Source: Paenibacillus melissococcoides (lineage in GTDB: Bacteria; Bacillota; Bacilli; Paenibacillales; Paenibacillaceae). Taken from it: a DNA stretch of 64,000 nt. The translations under genes and the position numbers were made by a program. Positions 1 through 7,213 of this stretch are shown piece after piece. Below the pieces are notes generated by a model. That model saw nothing but the letters and a program-made list of their open reading frames with translations. It did not search any database and was not told where the DNA came from. The DNA is taken from contig CALYLO010000008.1 in assembly GCA_944800085.1 (NCBI GenBank), positions 248,001 to 312,000 on the forward strand. The letters run 5' to 3'. How positions within the stretch are numbered: position 1 is the first letter of the stretch; the number at the start of each line of letters is the position of its first letter.

Positions 1-31
1 TTCCCGGCATGAATAAGAGGTGGATGAAGCT

Positions 32-412
32 ATGTTCAAAAAAATGACCATGATGATCGCTGCTTTGGTTCTTGCGATCGGACTGGGCGCATGCGCTTCT
101 TCGAATGAACAGGAAGCAGGCACGAATCAGGGGCAGGACCAAGGACAGAATCAAGGCCAACCCCCAGCGGAGACGACCCCTGCTACTAACGTAGATGCGG
201 CGGCGGTCTATAAGCAGAACTGCCTGGTCTGCCATGGCGCCAATCTGGAGGGACAAGTCGGGCCGAACCTCCAAAAGGTGGGGGCGACTCACACCCCGGA
301 AGAAATCTCGACCATCATCCATCAGGGCGGCAACGGGATGAATGCGTTCGAGGGAGTATTGAGCGAGGATGAGATTAGCGCGTTGGTAGAGTGGCTCTCC
401 GCCAAAAAATAA
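32..412 (+). CDS. Lipoprotein cytochrome c (c551-like)
   Basis: Small membrane-anchored c-type cytochrome that should carry electrons on the outer face of the membrane. The N-terminus is a lipoprotein signal with lipobox LGAC about residue 21. A low-complexity Gln/Asn/Pro-rich linker follows, then one class I haem domain with the haem-binding CLVCHG (CxxCH) and a likely axial Met in GNGMNAF. The ATG at 32 is preferred over the in-frame GTG at 20 because an AAGAGGTGG ribosome site lies just ahead of it. It is followed by a Tat-exported dehydrogenase subunit and its FAD subunit, so it probably takes electrons from that enzyme (inference). The gene may begin an operon whose promoter is outside the window. 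Confidence 0.9.
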   Translation: MFKKMTMMIAALVLAIGLGACASSNEQEAGTNQGQDQGQNQGQPPAETTPATNVDAAAVYKQNCLVCHGANLEGQVGPNLQKVGATHTPEEISTIIHQGGNGMNAFEGVLSEDEISALVEWLSAKK

Positions 413-616
413 GCGGATGCCGCCGTCCGGGCCATGCGGCATGAAGGAGTGGAGATGCAGGTTCTCTCCGCTCCTTTTTCATGCCGTCATAACCGGTTGG
501 GCGGCAGCCGGCAAGCCGTGACGGATATGCATATTGTTCCCGCGAACGGAAATAGTAAGCGTACATTAAGGAAACCTGTCAAATTCAAACAACTTATAAT
601 AAAAGGGAGGATGAAC

Positions 617-1414
617 GTGGCGGAAAAACGCAGCACCCGGAACAACAGACCGCAGGGGCAGGCCCGCGACCAATCGCGCCGCCAATTTCTGAAGGTGTCC
701 GGGGCGGCGCTGGGCGGTGCCGTAGTCGGGGGTGTGGTAGGAGCGGTGATCGATCGTTCCTTCCGGCCGGGCGCCGGGACGCAGCCTGCTCCGAATCAGC
801 CGGCGCCACAGCAGGCTCCGGATCATAACCAGGCACTGATGTATTTCAATCAGCGGCAATTCCGGCTTACGGAAGCCGCCGTGGAACGCATATTCCCCGC
901 AGACGATATCGGACCGGGCGCGGCCGAGCTTGGGGTTGCTTATTATATCGATCACCAGCTTGCAGGCCAGTGGGGCATTAACGCCCGCGAATATATGCAA
1001 GGGCCGTTTTTCAAGGGCGAGCCGACGCAAGGCGGATTCCCGAGCATCAAGCATCATGAACTGTTCACGCTCGGATTGGACGCGTTGGAGAAGTACAGCA
1101 CGAAGCATTACGGCAAGACCTTCACCGAGCTGGAAGAGAGTCAGCAGGATGATGTGCTCAAGGCGTTCGAGTCCGGGAAGGACGCTCTCCTTGATAACGG
1201 AGAGACGACGGGGGCTTTCTTCAAAATGCTGCGCGCGCTGACGCTCGAAGGCGTCTATGCCGATCCGCTCTACGGCGGGAACAAAAATATGATGGGATGG
1301 AGAATGAGACGCTACCCGGGCAACCAGATGAGTTATTTCAATATTATCGACAAGCCCGATTTCGTTGAGATGGAACCGCAAAGCTTGCACAGCCATATGA
1401 CCCAACATTCCTAA
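617..1414 (+). CDS. Gluconate 2-dehydrogenase subunit 3-family protein with Tat signal
   Basis: Small subunit of a membrane-associated FAD dehydrogenase. A twin-arginine signal, SRRQFLK followed by an Ala/Gly/Val-rich stretch, lies within the first 45 residues, so the folded protein should leave through the Tat pathway. The rest resembles the gluconate 2-dehydrogenase subunit 3 family (PF13618), including the Met/Arg-rich C-terminal GGNKNMMGWRMRRYPG. GTG at 617 is chosen because AAAGGGAGG at 602-610 touches the ATG at 611 but is correctly spaced from 617. The large FAD subunit follows 21 bp later. Family membership is confident; the substrate is not known from sequence. Confidence 0.85.
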   Translation: MAEKRSTRNNRPQGQARDQSRRQFLKVSGAALGGAVVGGVVGAVIDRSFRPGAGTQPAPNQPAPQQAPDHNQALMYFNQRQFRLTEAAVERIFPADDIGPGAAELGVAYYIDHQLAGQWGINAREYMQGPFFKGEPTQGGFPSIKHHELFTLGLDALEKYSTKHYGKTFTELEESQQDDVLKAFESGKDALLDNGETTGAFFKMLRALTLEGVYADPLYGGNKNMMGWRMRRYPGNQMSYFNIIDKPDFVEMEPQSLHSHMTQHS

Positions 1415-1435
1415 CCGTGTAAGGAGAGCGATGCA

Positions 1436-3157
1436 ATGGCAACGAAGTTACCGAAAGTGCCCGTCGTCATCGTCGGCATGGGTTGGGCGGGGGGCATCAT
1501 CGCTTCCGAGCTGACCAAGGCCGGCATCAAGGTGCTTGGGCTGGAACGGGGCAAAAGCCGCAAAACCGAAGACTATTTCATGGTCCACGATGAGCTGCGC
1601 TACGCTCAGCGTTATGAACTGATGCAGGACTTGTCCAAGGAGACGGTCACGTTCCGCAACAAACAAAGCCAGCGGGCGCTGCCGATGCGAAGCTACGGCT
1701 CCTTCCTGATGGGAGATGGCCTGGGCGGCGCCGGAATCCATTGGAACGGCCAACATTTCCGGTTTTTGCCGTATGATTTCGAGATTTACACGAAGACGGT
1801 GGAACGCTACGGCAAGAAAAAGATTCCGGACGGCATGACCATTCAGGACTGGGGCATTACCTATGATGAGCTGGAGCCTTATTTCGACAAGTTCGAGAAA
1901 ATGGCGGGCATCTCCGGGGAGCAGGAGCAGAATCCGATGGTCGGCCATCGCTCTAACCCGTTCCCGACGCCGCCCATGAAAAAGACGCCGGCGATCACGA
2001 TGTTCGAGGAAGCCGCCAAAAAGCTGGGCTATCATCCGTACATGATGCCGTCTGCGAATCTGTCTCAAGCCTATACGAATCCGGACGGCATCGCCCGGGC
2101 AGCCTGCCAATATTGCGCCTTCTGCGAGCGCTTCGGATGCGAGTACGGAGCGAAGGCCGATCCGGTGGTGACGGTCATTCCGGTCGCCGAGAAGACGGGG
2201 AATCTGGAAATCCGGACGAACTCCAACGTGACCGAGATTTTACATAGCGGCAAGAAAGCAACGGGCGTCGTCTACGTGGATACCGTGACGCGCAAGGAGT
2301 TCATTCAGCCGGCCGATGTCGTTATTTTGGCCAGCTATGTCTTCAATAACGTGAAGCTGCTTCTGCTGTCGAATCTGGGGACGCCTTACGATCCGGAGAC
2401 CGGGCAGGGAGTCATCGGCCGCAACTATGCGTACCAGGTGAACGGCGGGGCCGCGGTCGGCTTCTATGAGGACCGCGAGTTCAACACCTATGCGGGCGCC
2501 GGAGCGCTGGGCATCGAGGTGGACGATCTGAATGGCGACAACTTCGATCATAGCGATGTCAACTTCATTCATGGAGCGGGCATTCGCCTGTCTCAGACCG
2601 GACTTCGCCCGATCGCGAACAATTCGACGCCGGAAGGCGTTCCGTCCTGGGGGAAGGATTTCAAAAAAGCCTCGATCCACTATGCGTACCGGACCTTGTC
2701 GATCGCTCCGCAGGGGGCGAATATGCCGTGGCGGCATCATTATCTGGACCTGGATCCGACCTACAAGGATTCCTATGGTCTTCCTCAGATCCGGATTACC
2801 TACGATTTCGAGGATCAGGATCGCGAGCTGGTCAAGTTCATGGCGGCCAAATCCAAGGAGATTATGCAGGAGATGAAGCCGAGCAAAATCGGCTCGAACG
2901 GGCAGCTTGCCCCGTACAATATCGTGCCTTACCAATCGACGCACAATACGGGGGGCGTCATTATGGGAAGCGATCCATCCGCCTCCGCCGTCAATAATTA
3001 CTTGCAAATGTGGGACGTGGATAATCTGTTCGTCGTCGGCGCGTCGGCCTTCCCTCATAACAGCGGGTACAACCCGACCGCCACCGTAGGCGCGCTTGCC
3101 TATCGCGCGGCAGAAGGCATTCTCAAATATATGAAGCAGGAAGGGCCGCTGGCGTAA
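1436..3157 (+). CDS. GMC-family FAD oxidoreductase (gluconate/alcohol dehydrogenase-like large subunit)
   Basis: Large catalytic subunit of a glucose-methanol-choline type dehydrogenase, 573 aa. An FAD-binding dinucleotide fold starts at residue 9 (VVIVGMGWAGG), and the C-terminal domain carries the HNTGG and NPTATVGA segments that hold the active-site His/Asn in this superfamily. A CxxCxxCxxxxC motif at residues 224-235 is like the Cys motif of membrane-bound fructose/gluconate dehydrogenases that can hold an Fe-S cluster. It has no signal peptide of its own, so it probably leaves the cell bound to the Tat-signal small subunit. Electrons would pass to the upstream cytochrome c. Substrate not determined. 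Confidence 0.88.
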   Translation: MATKLPKVPVVIVGMGWAGGIIASELTKAGIKVLGLERGKSRKTEDYFMVHDELRYAQRYELMQDLSKETVTFRNKQSQRALPMRSYGSFLMGDGLGGAGIHWNGQHFRFLPYDFEIYTKTVERYGKKKIPDGMTIQDWGITYDELEPYFDKFEKMAGISGEQEQNPMVGHRSNPFPTPPMKKTPAITMFEEAAKKLGYHPYMMPSANLSQAYTNPDGIARAACQYCAFCERFGCEYGAKADPVVTVIPVAEKTGNLEIRTNSNVTEILHSGKKATGVVYVDTVTRKEFIQPADVVILASYVFNNVKLLLLSNLGTPYDPETGQGVIGRNYAYQVNGGAAVGFYEDREFNTYAGAGALGIEVDDLNGDNFDHSDVNFIHGAGIRLSQTGLRPIANNSTPEGVPSWGKDFKKASIHYAYRTLSIAPQGANMPWRHHYLDLDPTYKDSYGLPQIRITYDFEDQDRELVKFMAAKSKEIMQEMKPSKIGSNGQLAPYNIVPYQSTHNTGGVIMGSDPSASAVNNYLQMWDVDNLFVVGASAFPHNSGYNPTATVGALAYRAAEGILKYMKQEGPLA

Positions 3158-3206
3158 ATGCGGAACCTTTCCCATCCTCATCTTGTCCGGCAGGGGGCGA
3201 GAGCGA

Positions 3207-3938
3207 ATGAATAATCAGGAAGAGCTGATTCTGCATTTGACGGAGCTGCGCAAACGGCTGATCGTGTTCACATCGTGGTTCCTTGCGATGCTGTGCGTCG
3301 GGCTCTGCTTATCGTCGCGGCTGCTGCTTCTGTTGAAATCGAGGCCAGCCCGGCTCGGGATTCAATGGAACGTGTTCGCGTTCACGGACGGGCTGTTCGT
3401 TTATATGAAATGCGCTCTGCTCTTCGCCGTGCTGTTGTCGCTGCCGGTCCTCTTTTATCAGCTATGGGCGTTCGTCCGGCCGGGATTGACGGAAGAAGAA
3501 GCGCGGGCGGCGCTGGCTTATGTGCCCGCCTCCTTCCTGATGTTCCTTTTGGGGGTTGCTTTCAGCTATTATGTGGTGTTTCCCATGATGCTGGAATTTC
3601 TGATGCAGATGAACCGCAGCATCGGGGCGGCGGAGATGTACGGCATCGACCGGTATTTCACGTTGATGTTCAATATCGTCTTCCCGCTCGGCATCGCCTT
3701 CGAGATGCCGGTCGTGGTCCTGTTCTTGACCCGGCTGGAGCTGATTACGCCGGATAGGCTGCGCCGCGTCCGGAAGCCCGCCTATCTCGGCTTGACGATT
3801 GCCGGGGCGTGCATTTCGCCGCCTGATGTCGTCTCCCATTTGTCGGTGACCATCCCGCTGATCGCGCTGTTCGAGCTGAGCATTTTTCTGTCCGCTGCCT
3901 ATTCCCGCCGGCTGGAGGCCTCGTCTGCCAGTCCGTAG
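3207..3938 (+). CDS. tatC: Twin-arginine translocase subunit TatC
   Basis: Core receptor subunit of the Tat translocase, 243 aa, with six predicted membrane helices. Typical TatC features are the N-terminal HLTELRKRL, the FYQLWAFVRPGLTEEE loop, and FPLGIAFEMPVVV in the second half. ATG at 3207 starts MNNQEELILHLTELRK; the in-frame TTG at 3183 adds a non-family extension. It lies 49 bp after the FAD dehydrogenase and 33 bp before tatA, in the same orientation. The gene pair is therefore likely co-transcribed with its presumed substrate, as phoD-tatAd-tatCd is in Bacillus. Confidence 0.95.
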   Translation: MNNQEELILHLTELRKRLIVFTSWFLAMLCVGLCLSSRLLLLLKSRPARLGIQWNVFAFTDGLFVYMKCALLFAVLLSLPVLFYQLWAFVRPGLTEEEARAALAYVPASFLMFLLGVAFSYYVVFPMMLEFLMQMNRSIGAAEMYGIDRYFTLMFNIVFPLGIAFEMPVVVLFLTRLELITPDRLRRVRKPAYLGLTIAGACISPPDVVSHLSVTIPLIALFELSIFLSAAYSRRLEASSASP

Positions 3939-3971
3939 CCCTCACATCTTCCAGGAAGGAGGTGGCCCCCC

Positions 3972-4172
3972 ATGCTGAACAATATCGGGATTTCCGGCCT
4001 GGTCATTATTTTGATGCTGGCGCTGATGCTCTTCGGCCCGGCGAAGCTCCCGCAGCTCGGGCGCGCGTTCGGCGACACGCTGCGGGAATTCCGCAATTCC
4101 ACCCGCGGCCTGACCGACGACGGCAAGGAAGAAGAAGACCGGGAGACCATCGAGCTGAAAAAGCTGCCATAG
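3972..4172 (+). CDS. tatA: Twin-arginine translocase subunit TatA
   Basis: Pore-forming TatA/E protein of 66 aa. One membrane helix (residues 5-20) is followed by the hallmark FGPAKLPQLGRAFG hinge and amphipathic helix, then an acidic, charged tail. A strong GGAAGGAGGTG site precedes the ATG. It ends the dehydrogenase-tat operon and is followed by a GC-rich terminator hairpin. With TatC it makes a minimal two-component TatAC system. Confidence 0.95.
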   Translation: MLNNIGISGLVIILMLALMLFGPAKLPQLGRAFGDTLREFRNSTRGLTDDGKEEEDRETIELKKLP

Positions 4173-4184
4173 GCATGACGCAAA

Positions 4185-4221
4185 CGGCCGCAGCCTCCCT
4201 AAGCCAGGGATGCTGCGGCCG
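4185..4221 (+). terminator. Hairpin terminator between tatA and the convergent stalk-protein gene
   Basis: CGGCCGCAGC at 4185-4194 pairs perfectly with GCTGCGGCCG at 4212-4221, with a further CTCCCT/AGGGA inner stem. There is no long T-tract, but the position between convergent genes supports a shared terminator. Confidence 0.6.
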
Positions 4222-4228
4222 CGCCGTT

Positions 4229-4969
4229 CTATGGAACGGTCTTGAACCACAGGCCGCTTGTGCCGTCGGCTTTGCGGCCGTTCGCGATGAGCGGCTCCGC
4301 GTCGTCTTGACTGACCTGGAAGGCGGCCCATCCCGTATAGGTTCCGCCGACATATATCTTCGTCCGGAGCGGAGGATCCGGGGTGACGACCGCCACCGCA
4401 GGATAATCGGCTCCGTCGGAAGAGACCAGGGTGAAGTCGAACGCGTTGACGTCGACCGCCGCATCCGGGGTGGCATGAGAGTCGATGCTGACGGTCACTT
4501 TGGCCAATATGTATTCATAGCCTTTGCGCGGCGCTTTATTGAAGCGGTTCGCCGCGTACATTTGTTCCCATGCTTCCTTCCCTCTCACAATCTCCTCGAC
4601 GGTAATGCTTCCTGTCGCCGTCTCAGCGGCTCCGGTGCCTGCAGCAAAGACAACCGTCTCGCCCAGCGAAGCCGGGTGCTGCCGGGAAGCCCTGCGCGAT
4701 TCGGCTGCGGCGTCTTGCGGAGCCGGCATGGCGCGCGGAGACGAGTGGAGCGTGATCGTATGGCTTGTCTTGTCATAGCGTACGTCGGCCCCAAGCGCTT
4801 CCGAGACGGTGCGCAGCGGCACATAGACGGTTCCGTTGATGTCCCGGATATCCGCATCGATTTTCTTCCCGTCCACGATCAGCTTGTACGAGCCGGCGGC
4901 CAACGCTCCGGTTGCACAAGCAGTAAGAAGCAGGGCAGCCCCGATTGCGATTGAAAACCTGCTTTTCAT
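4229..4969 (-). CDS. Secreted protein with copper amine oxidase N-terminal (stalk) domain
   Basis: Exported protein of 246 aa. The N-terminus is a signal peptide (MKSRFSIAIGAALLLTACATG) that could be a lipoprotein signal (LTAC) or a plain one cut after ALA. Residues about 28-75 form a copper-amine-oxidase-like N domain (KLIVDGKKID, INGTVYVPLRTVSEALGADVRYD), a repeat common on Paenibacillus surface proteins and not an enzyme by itself. The C-terminal part (about 100-246) has an Ig-like beta pattern resembling DUF4352-type domains. The role is unknown; an envelope-associated binding protein is likely. It is convergent with tatA. Confidence 0.75.
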   Translation of the reverse strand: MKSRFSIAIGAALLLTACATGALAAGSYKLIVDGKKIDADIRDINGTVYVPLRTVSEALGADVRYDKTSHTITLHSSPRAMPAPQDAAAESRRASRQHPASLGETVVFAAGTGAAETATGSITVEEIVRGKEAWEQMYAANRFNKAPRKGYEYILAKVTVSIDSHATPDAAVDVNAFDFTLVSSDGADYPAVAVVTPDPPLRTKIYVGGTYTGWAAFQVSQDDAEPLIANGRKADGTSGLWFKTVP

Positions 4970-5355
4970 ATGCTCTCTCCTTGATAGTTATGTTTACATT
5001 CTATCGGTAGCAGGACTATTTTACCTTAGATTAGACTGATTATGCCTCCAAAAAACACAATCGTTACAATTGTTATATATATTAAGCTAAACACAAACGT
5101 TCATTGCGCTTGCAAGTGATGATTTTCCAGTAATTTTGTTCCGCATAAAAAAGGATTGAAATGAATACAAGATAGCTAAAGTTTTTGATATAGTTTCTAT
5201 TTTTCAAATGCATCTCCTCCCTCAAACAATTCATGTTACTCCAATCTTCTCGCAAAGAAGCAAATATGCACGATCGATCGTTTGGCGAGTTATATAATTT
5301 TATGCTCACTGCCTTATATAGACACGCTAAATGTCTGATCGATAACGATGCCGTC
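4970..5355. other. AT-rich intergenic stretch without a supported gene
   Basis: This 386 bp gap separates two minus-strand genes and is much richer in A+T than its neighbours. Reading frames in it lack ribosome sites and protein-like composition. It should hold the promoter of the stalk-protein gene and the 3' end of the traX-like transcript; I see no clear hairpin. Confidence 0.5.
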
Positions 5356-6063
5356 CTATGCCGCGGCCAGCCAACTGATGGCATACAGCATCCATACATG
5401 CAGAGGATAAAACAAATAGAACAAGTATTTGGCCCACGGTTGGTCCGGGCCTCGTTGTCCGTTATAGGCCAGTATCAATAGGATCGCGAAGACCATCATC
5501 CACTGCGGATTGACCGCGAACAGGTAATGGGCCGTCCACATCTCCTCTCCGTGCAGATTGGCGTACGGGGCGAGCGAGAACACGAGAGAAGAGAGGATAT
5601 ACGCGGGAATCATCGCTTTGGTGCCCCGAAGCAGATGGAAGACGAGCGCCATCGATACCGCCAGCAAGCTGTACTCGACGAAGAACATGGCTCCCATAAT
5701 GGTGCCGCAGATCAGGATGCCGCCCGTCGTCTGGCCTGACGATCTCGCCCAGTCCAACGCTGCCATCAGCACGAGCGCGGCGAAGAGCGAGAGGAAGATG
5801 TTGTTGTCGATCGTCCCGCCCGGCATCGCAAATGTCAGCAGCTCGCTGCCGCCCGCCATCGCCAGAGCGAAGACGAACATGCGCAGCATATAGCGCCGGA
5901 TGTCGCGCGTATGGGCGTAGCCTTCCGCCGCGAAGAAGAAGAAGACCGGGGCGGCCAGCCGCCCGACGCTATGGAACCAGTCGGGAGAATCCGGGAAATA
6001 AAAATGAATATGATCGAGCAGCATGAGTGCGAGCGCGAGCAGCTTCAGCGTGAACGCGTTCAA
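5356..6063 (-). CDS. TraX-family multi-pass membrane protein
   Basis: About 235 aa, nearly all membrane helices. Family signatures are the N-terminal NAFTLKLLALALMLLDHIHFYF, VGRLAAPVFFFFAAEGYAHTRD and a C-terminal YLFYLFYPLHVWMLY segment. TraX from F plasmid acetylates pilin, but chromosomal Firmicute homologues have no known substrate and are acyltransferase-like. The TTG at 6063 is chosen because AAGGAGGG lies 9 nt ahead and homologues begin near NAF; the longer GTG start at 6108 has no such site. No conjugation genes are nearby. Family confident, function unknown. Confidence 0.82.
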   Translation of the reverse strand: MNAFTLKLLALALMLLDHIHFYFPDSPDWFHSVGRLAAPVFFFFAAEGYAHTRDIRRYMLRMFVFALAMAGGSELLTFAMPGGTIDNNIFLSLFAALVLMAALDWARSSGQTTGGILICGTIMGAMFFVEYSLLAVSMALVFHLLRGTKAMIPAYILSSLVFSLAPYANLHGEEMWTAHYLFAVNPQWMMVFAILLILAYNGQRGPDQPWAKYLFYLFYPLHVWMLYAISWLAAA

Positions 6064-6124
6064 ATCGTCGAATCCCTCCTTGCGGAGCGCCGCGGCGGTC
6101 CGGGCCACGGTCGGTCCAGTTCCT

Positions 6125-6152
6125 TATCATAGCACAATTATCATAGCACAAC
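6125..6152. repeat. Perfect 14-bp tandem direct repeat in a divergent promoter region
   Basis: TTATCATAGCACAA occurs twice back to back (6125-6138, 6139-6152). Read on the minus strand each unit holds TTGTGC and TATGAT-like elements, so the duplication lies in the likely promoter of the traX-like gene. Confidence 0.7.
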
Positions 6153-6165
6153 CCGAGAGGAGGAT

Positions 6166-6195
6166 TGCGAAGAAAGTGGTTGAATTTGGTATAAT
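6166..6195 (+). promoter_or_regulatory. Sigma-A promoter for the SDR gene
   Basis: TTGCGA at 6166-6171 and TATAAT at 6190-6195 are separated by 18 bp. The SDR start lies 88 bp downstream with no other gene between. Confidence 0.55.
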
Positions 6196-6282
6196 GTCGG
6201 TAAGAACATCGTAGGCTCATGTTGAATCTGCCGCGCCGTTCGGCAGACTTGCCGCATTTTACAGGAGAGGAGTCGGGTAAGT

Positions 6283-7071
6283 ATGGATTTGCAACTGCAG
6301 GACAAGACGGCTATCGTGTTGGCCTCATCCAAAGGCTTGGGATTGGCGGCGGCCACCGCGCTGGCGGCGGAAGGGGCGAGCGTGACGCTGGTCGGGCGCC
6401 AGGAAGAGACGGTTCGCGCGGCGGCGGGGCAGATAGAGGCACGGACAGGAAGCCGGCCGCTCGCCGTCGTGGCGGATATTACCCGCCCGCAAGATATCGA
6501 ACGCATCGTGGCCGTCACCGTGGAGCGGCACGCCACCGTCGACATTCTGGTCAACAATTGCGGCGGGCCGGCGCCGGGAACCTTCGACGAGATTGACGAC
6601 GCGGCCTGGCAGCACGGCTTCGAGCTGACGCTGCTCAGCTATATCCGTTCCATTCGCGCCGTGCTTCCTTATATGCGCGCCCGGAAGTTCGGGCGCATCG
6701 TCAATGTGACCTCCTCCGCGCATAAGGAGCCGATCGAGAATCTCGTCGTCTCCTCCACGCTGCGGGTCGGCGTGCTCGGTCTCGCCAAGACGCTGGCTCC
6801 GGAGCTGGCGCGGGACAATATTTTAATCAATACGGTCGGTCCGGGCCGCTTCGCGACCGATCGCGTCATCCAGTTGGACGAGTTGGCCGCGGAGGCGCGG
6901 CAGGTGGAGGTTGGCGAGATCGCGGAGGAGCAGCGCCGCCGCATCCCTGTCGGCCGCTACGGCAGTCCCGAGGAGATGGGGGCGCTGATCGCGTTCCTCG
7001 CCTCGCCGGCGAACAGCTATATGACCGGCCAGGCGCTGCTGGCCGACGGAGGAGCCGTCCGCTCGCTCTAA
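6283..7071 (+). CDS. SDR-family oxidoreductase (FabG-like, atypical active site)
   Basis: Short-chain dehydrogenase/reductase of 262 aa. The N-terminal cofactor motif is ASSKGLGLAAA (TGxxxGxG type) and the structural NNCGGP motif (NNAG equivalent) follows. The C-terminus GRYGSPEEMGALIAFLASPANSYMTGQALLADGG is typical of FabG relatives. The usual catalytic YxxxK is replaced: the region reads NLVVSSTLRVGVLGLAKT, with Ser and Arg where Tyr and Lys are expected, as in a subgroup of FabG-like proteins of unsettled activity. Ribosome site GGAGAGGAG precedes the ATG. Substrate unknown. Confidence 0.85.
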   Translation: MDLQLQDKTAIVLASSKGLGLAAATALAAEGASVTLVGRQEETVRAAAGQIEARTGSRPLAVVADITRPQDIERIVAVTVERHATVDILVNNCGGPAPGTFDEIDDAAWQHGFELTLLSYIRSIRAVLPYMRARKFGRIVNVTSSAHKEPIENLVVSSTLRVGVLGLAKTLAPELARDNILINTVGPGRFATDRVIQLDELAAEARQVEVGEIAEEQRRRIPVGRYGSPEEMGALIAFLASPANSYMTGQALLADGGAVRSL

Positions 7072-7213
7072 CGGAACGATACATCGCCATGCGGGCCCCG
7101 AGGGGAAATGTCCTTCGGGGCTGCGTTCGTTGGCGGGGGAGCAAGGGGACGGCAACGCGGTTGAACGCCATGCTATAATGGGTTCAGAGTATCGATAAGG
7201 AAGGAATGGACGC

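Noticed and set aside
5356..6063. Conjugative element suggested by the TraX-like gene
   Set aside because: No relaxase, coupling protein, secretion or pilin genes are nearby; TraX-like proteins are common chromosomal membrane proteins in Firmicutes.
7095..7121. GCCCCGA/TCGGGGC hairpin between the SDR gene and topB as a terminator
   Set aside because: The stem is good but no T-tract follows and the loop is GC-biased; evidence is too weak for a firm call.
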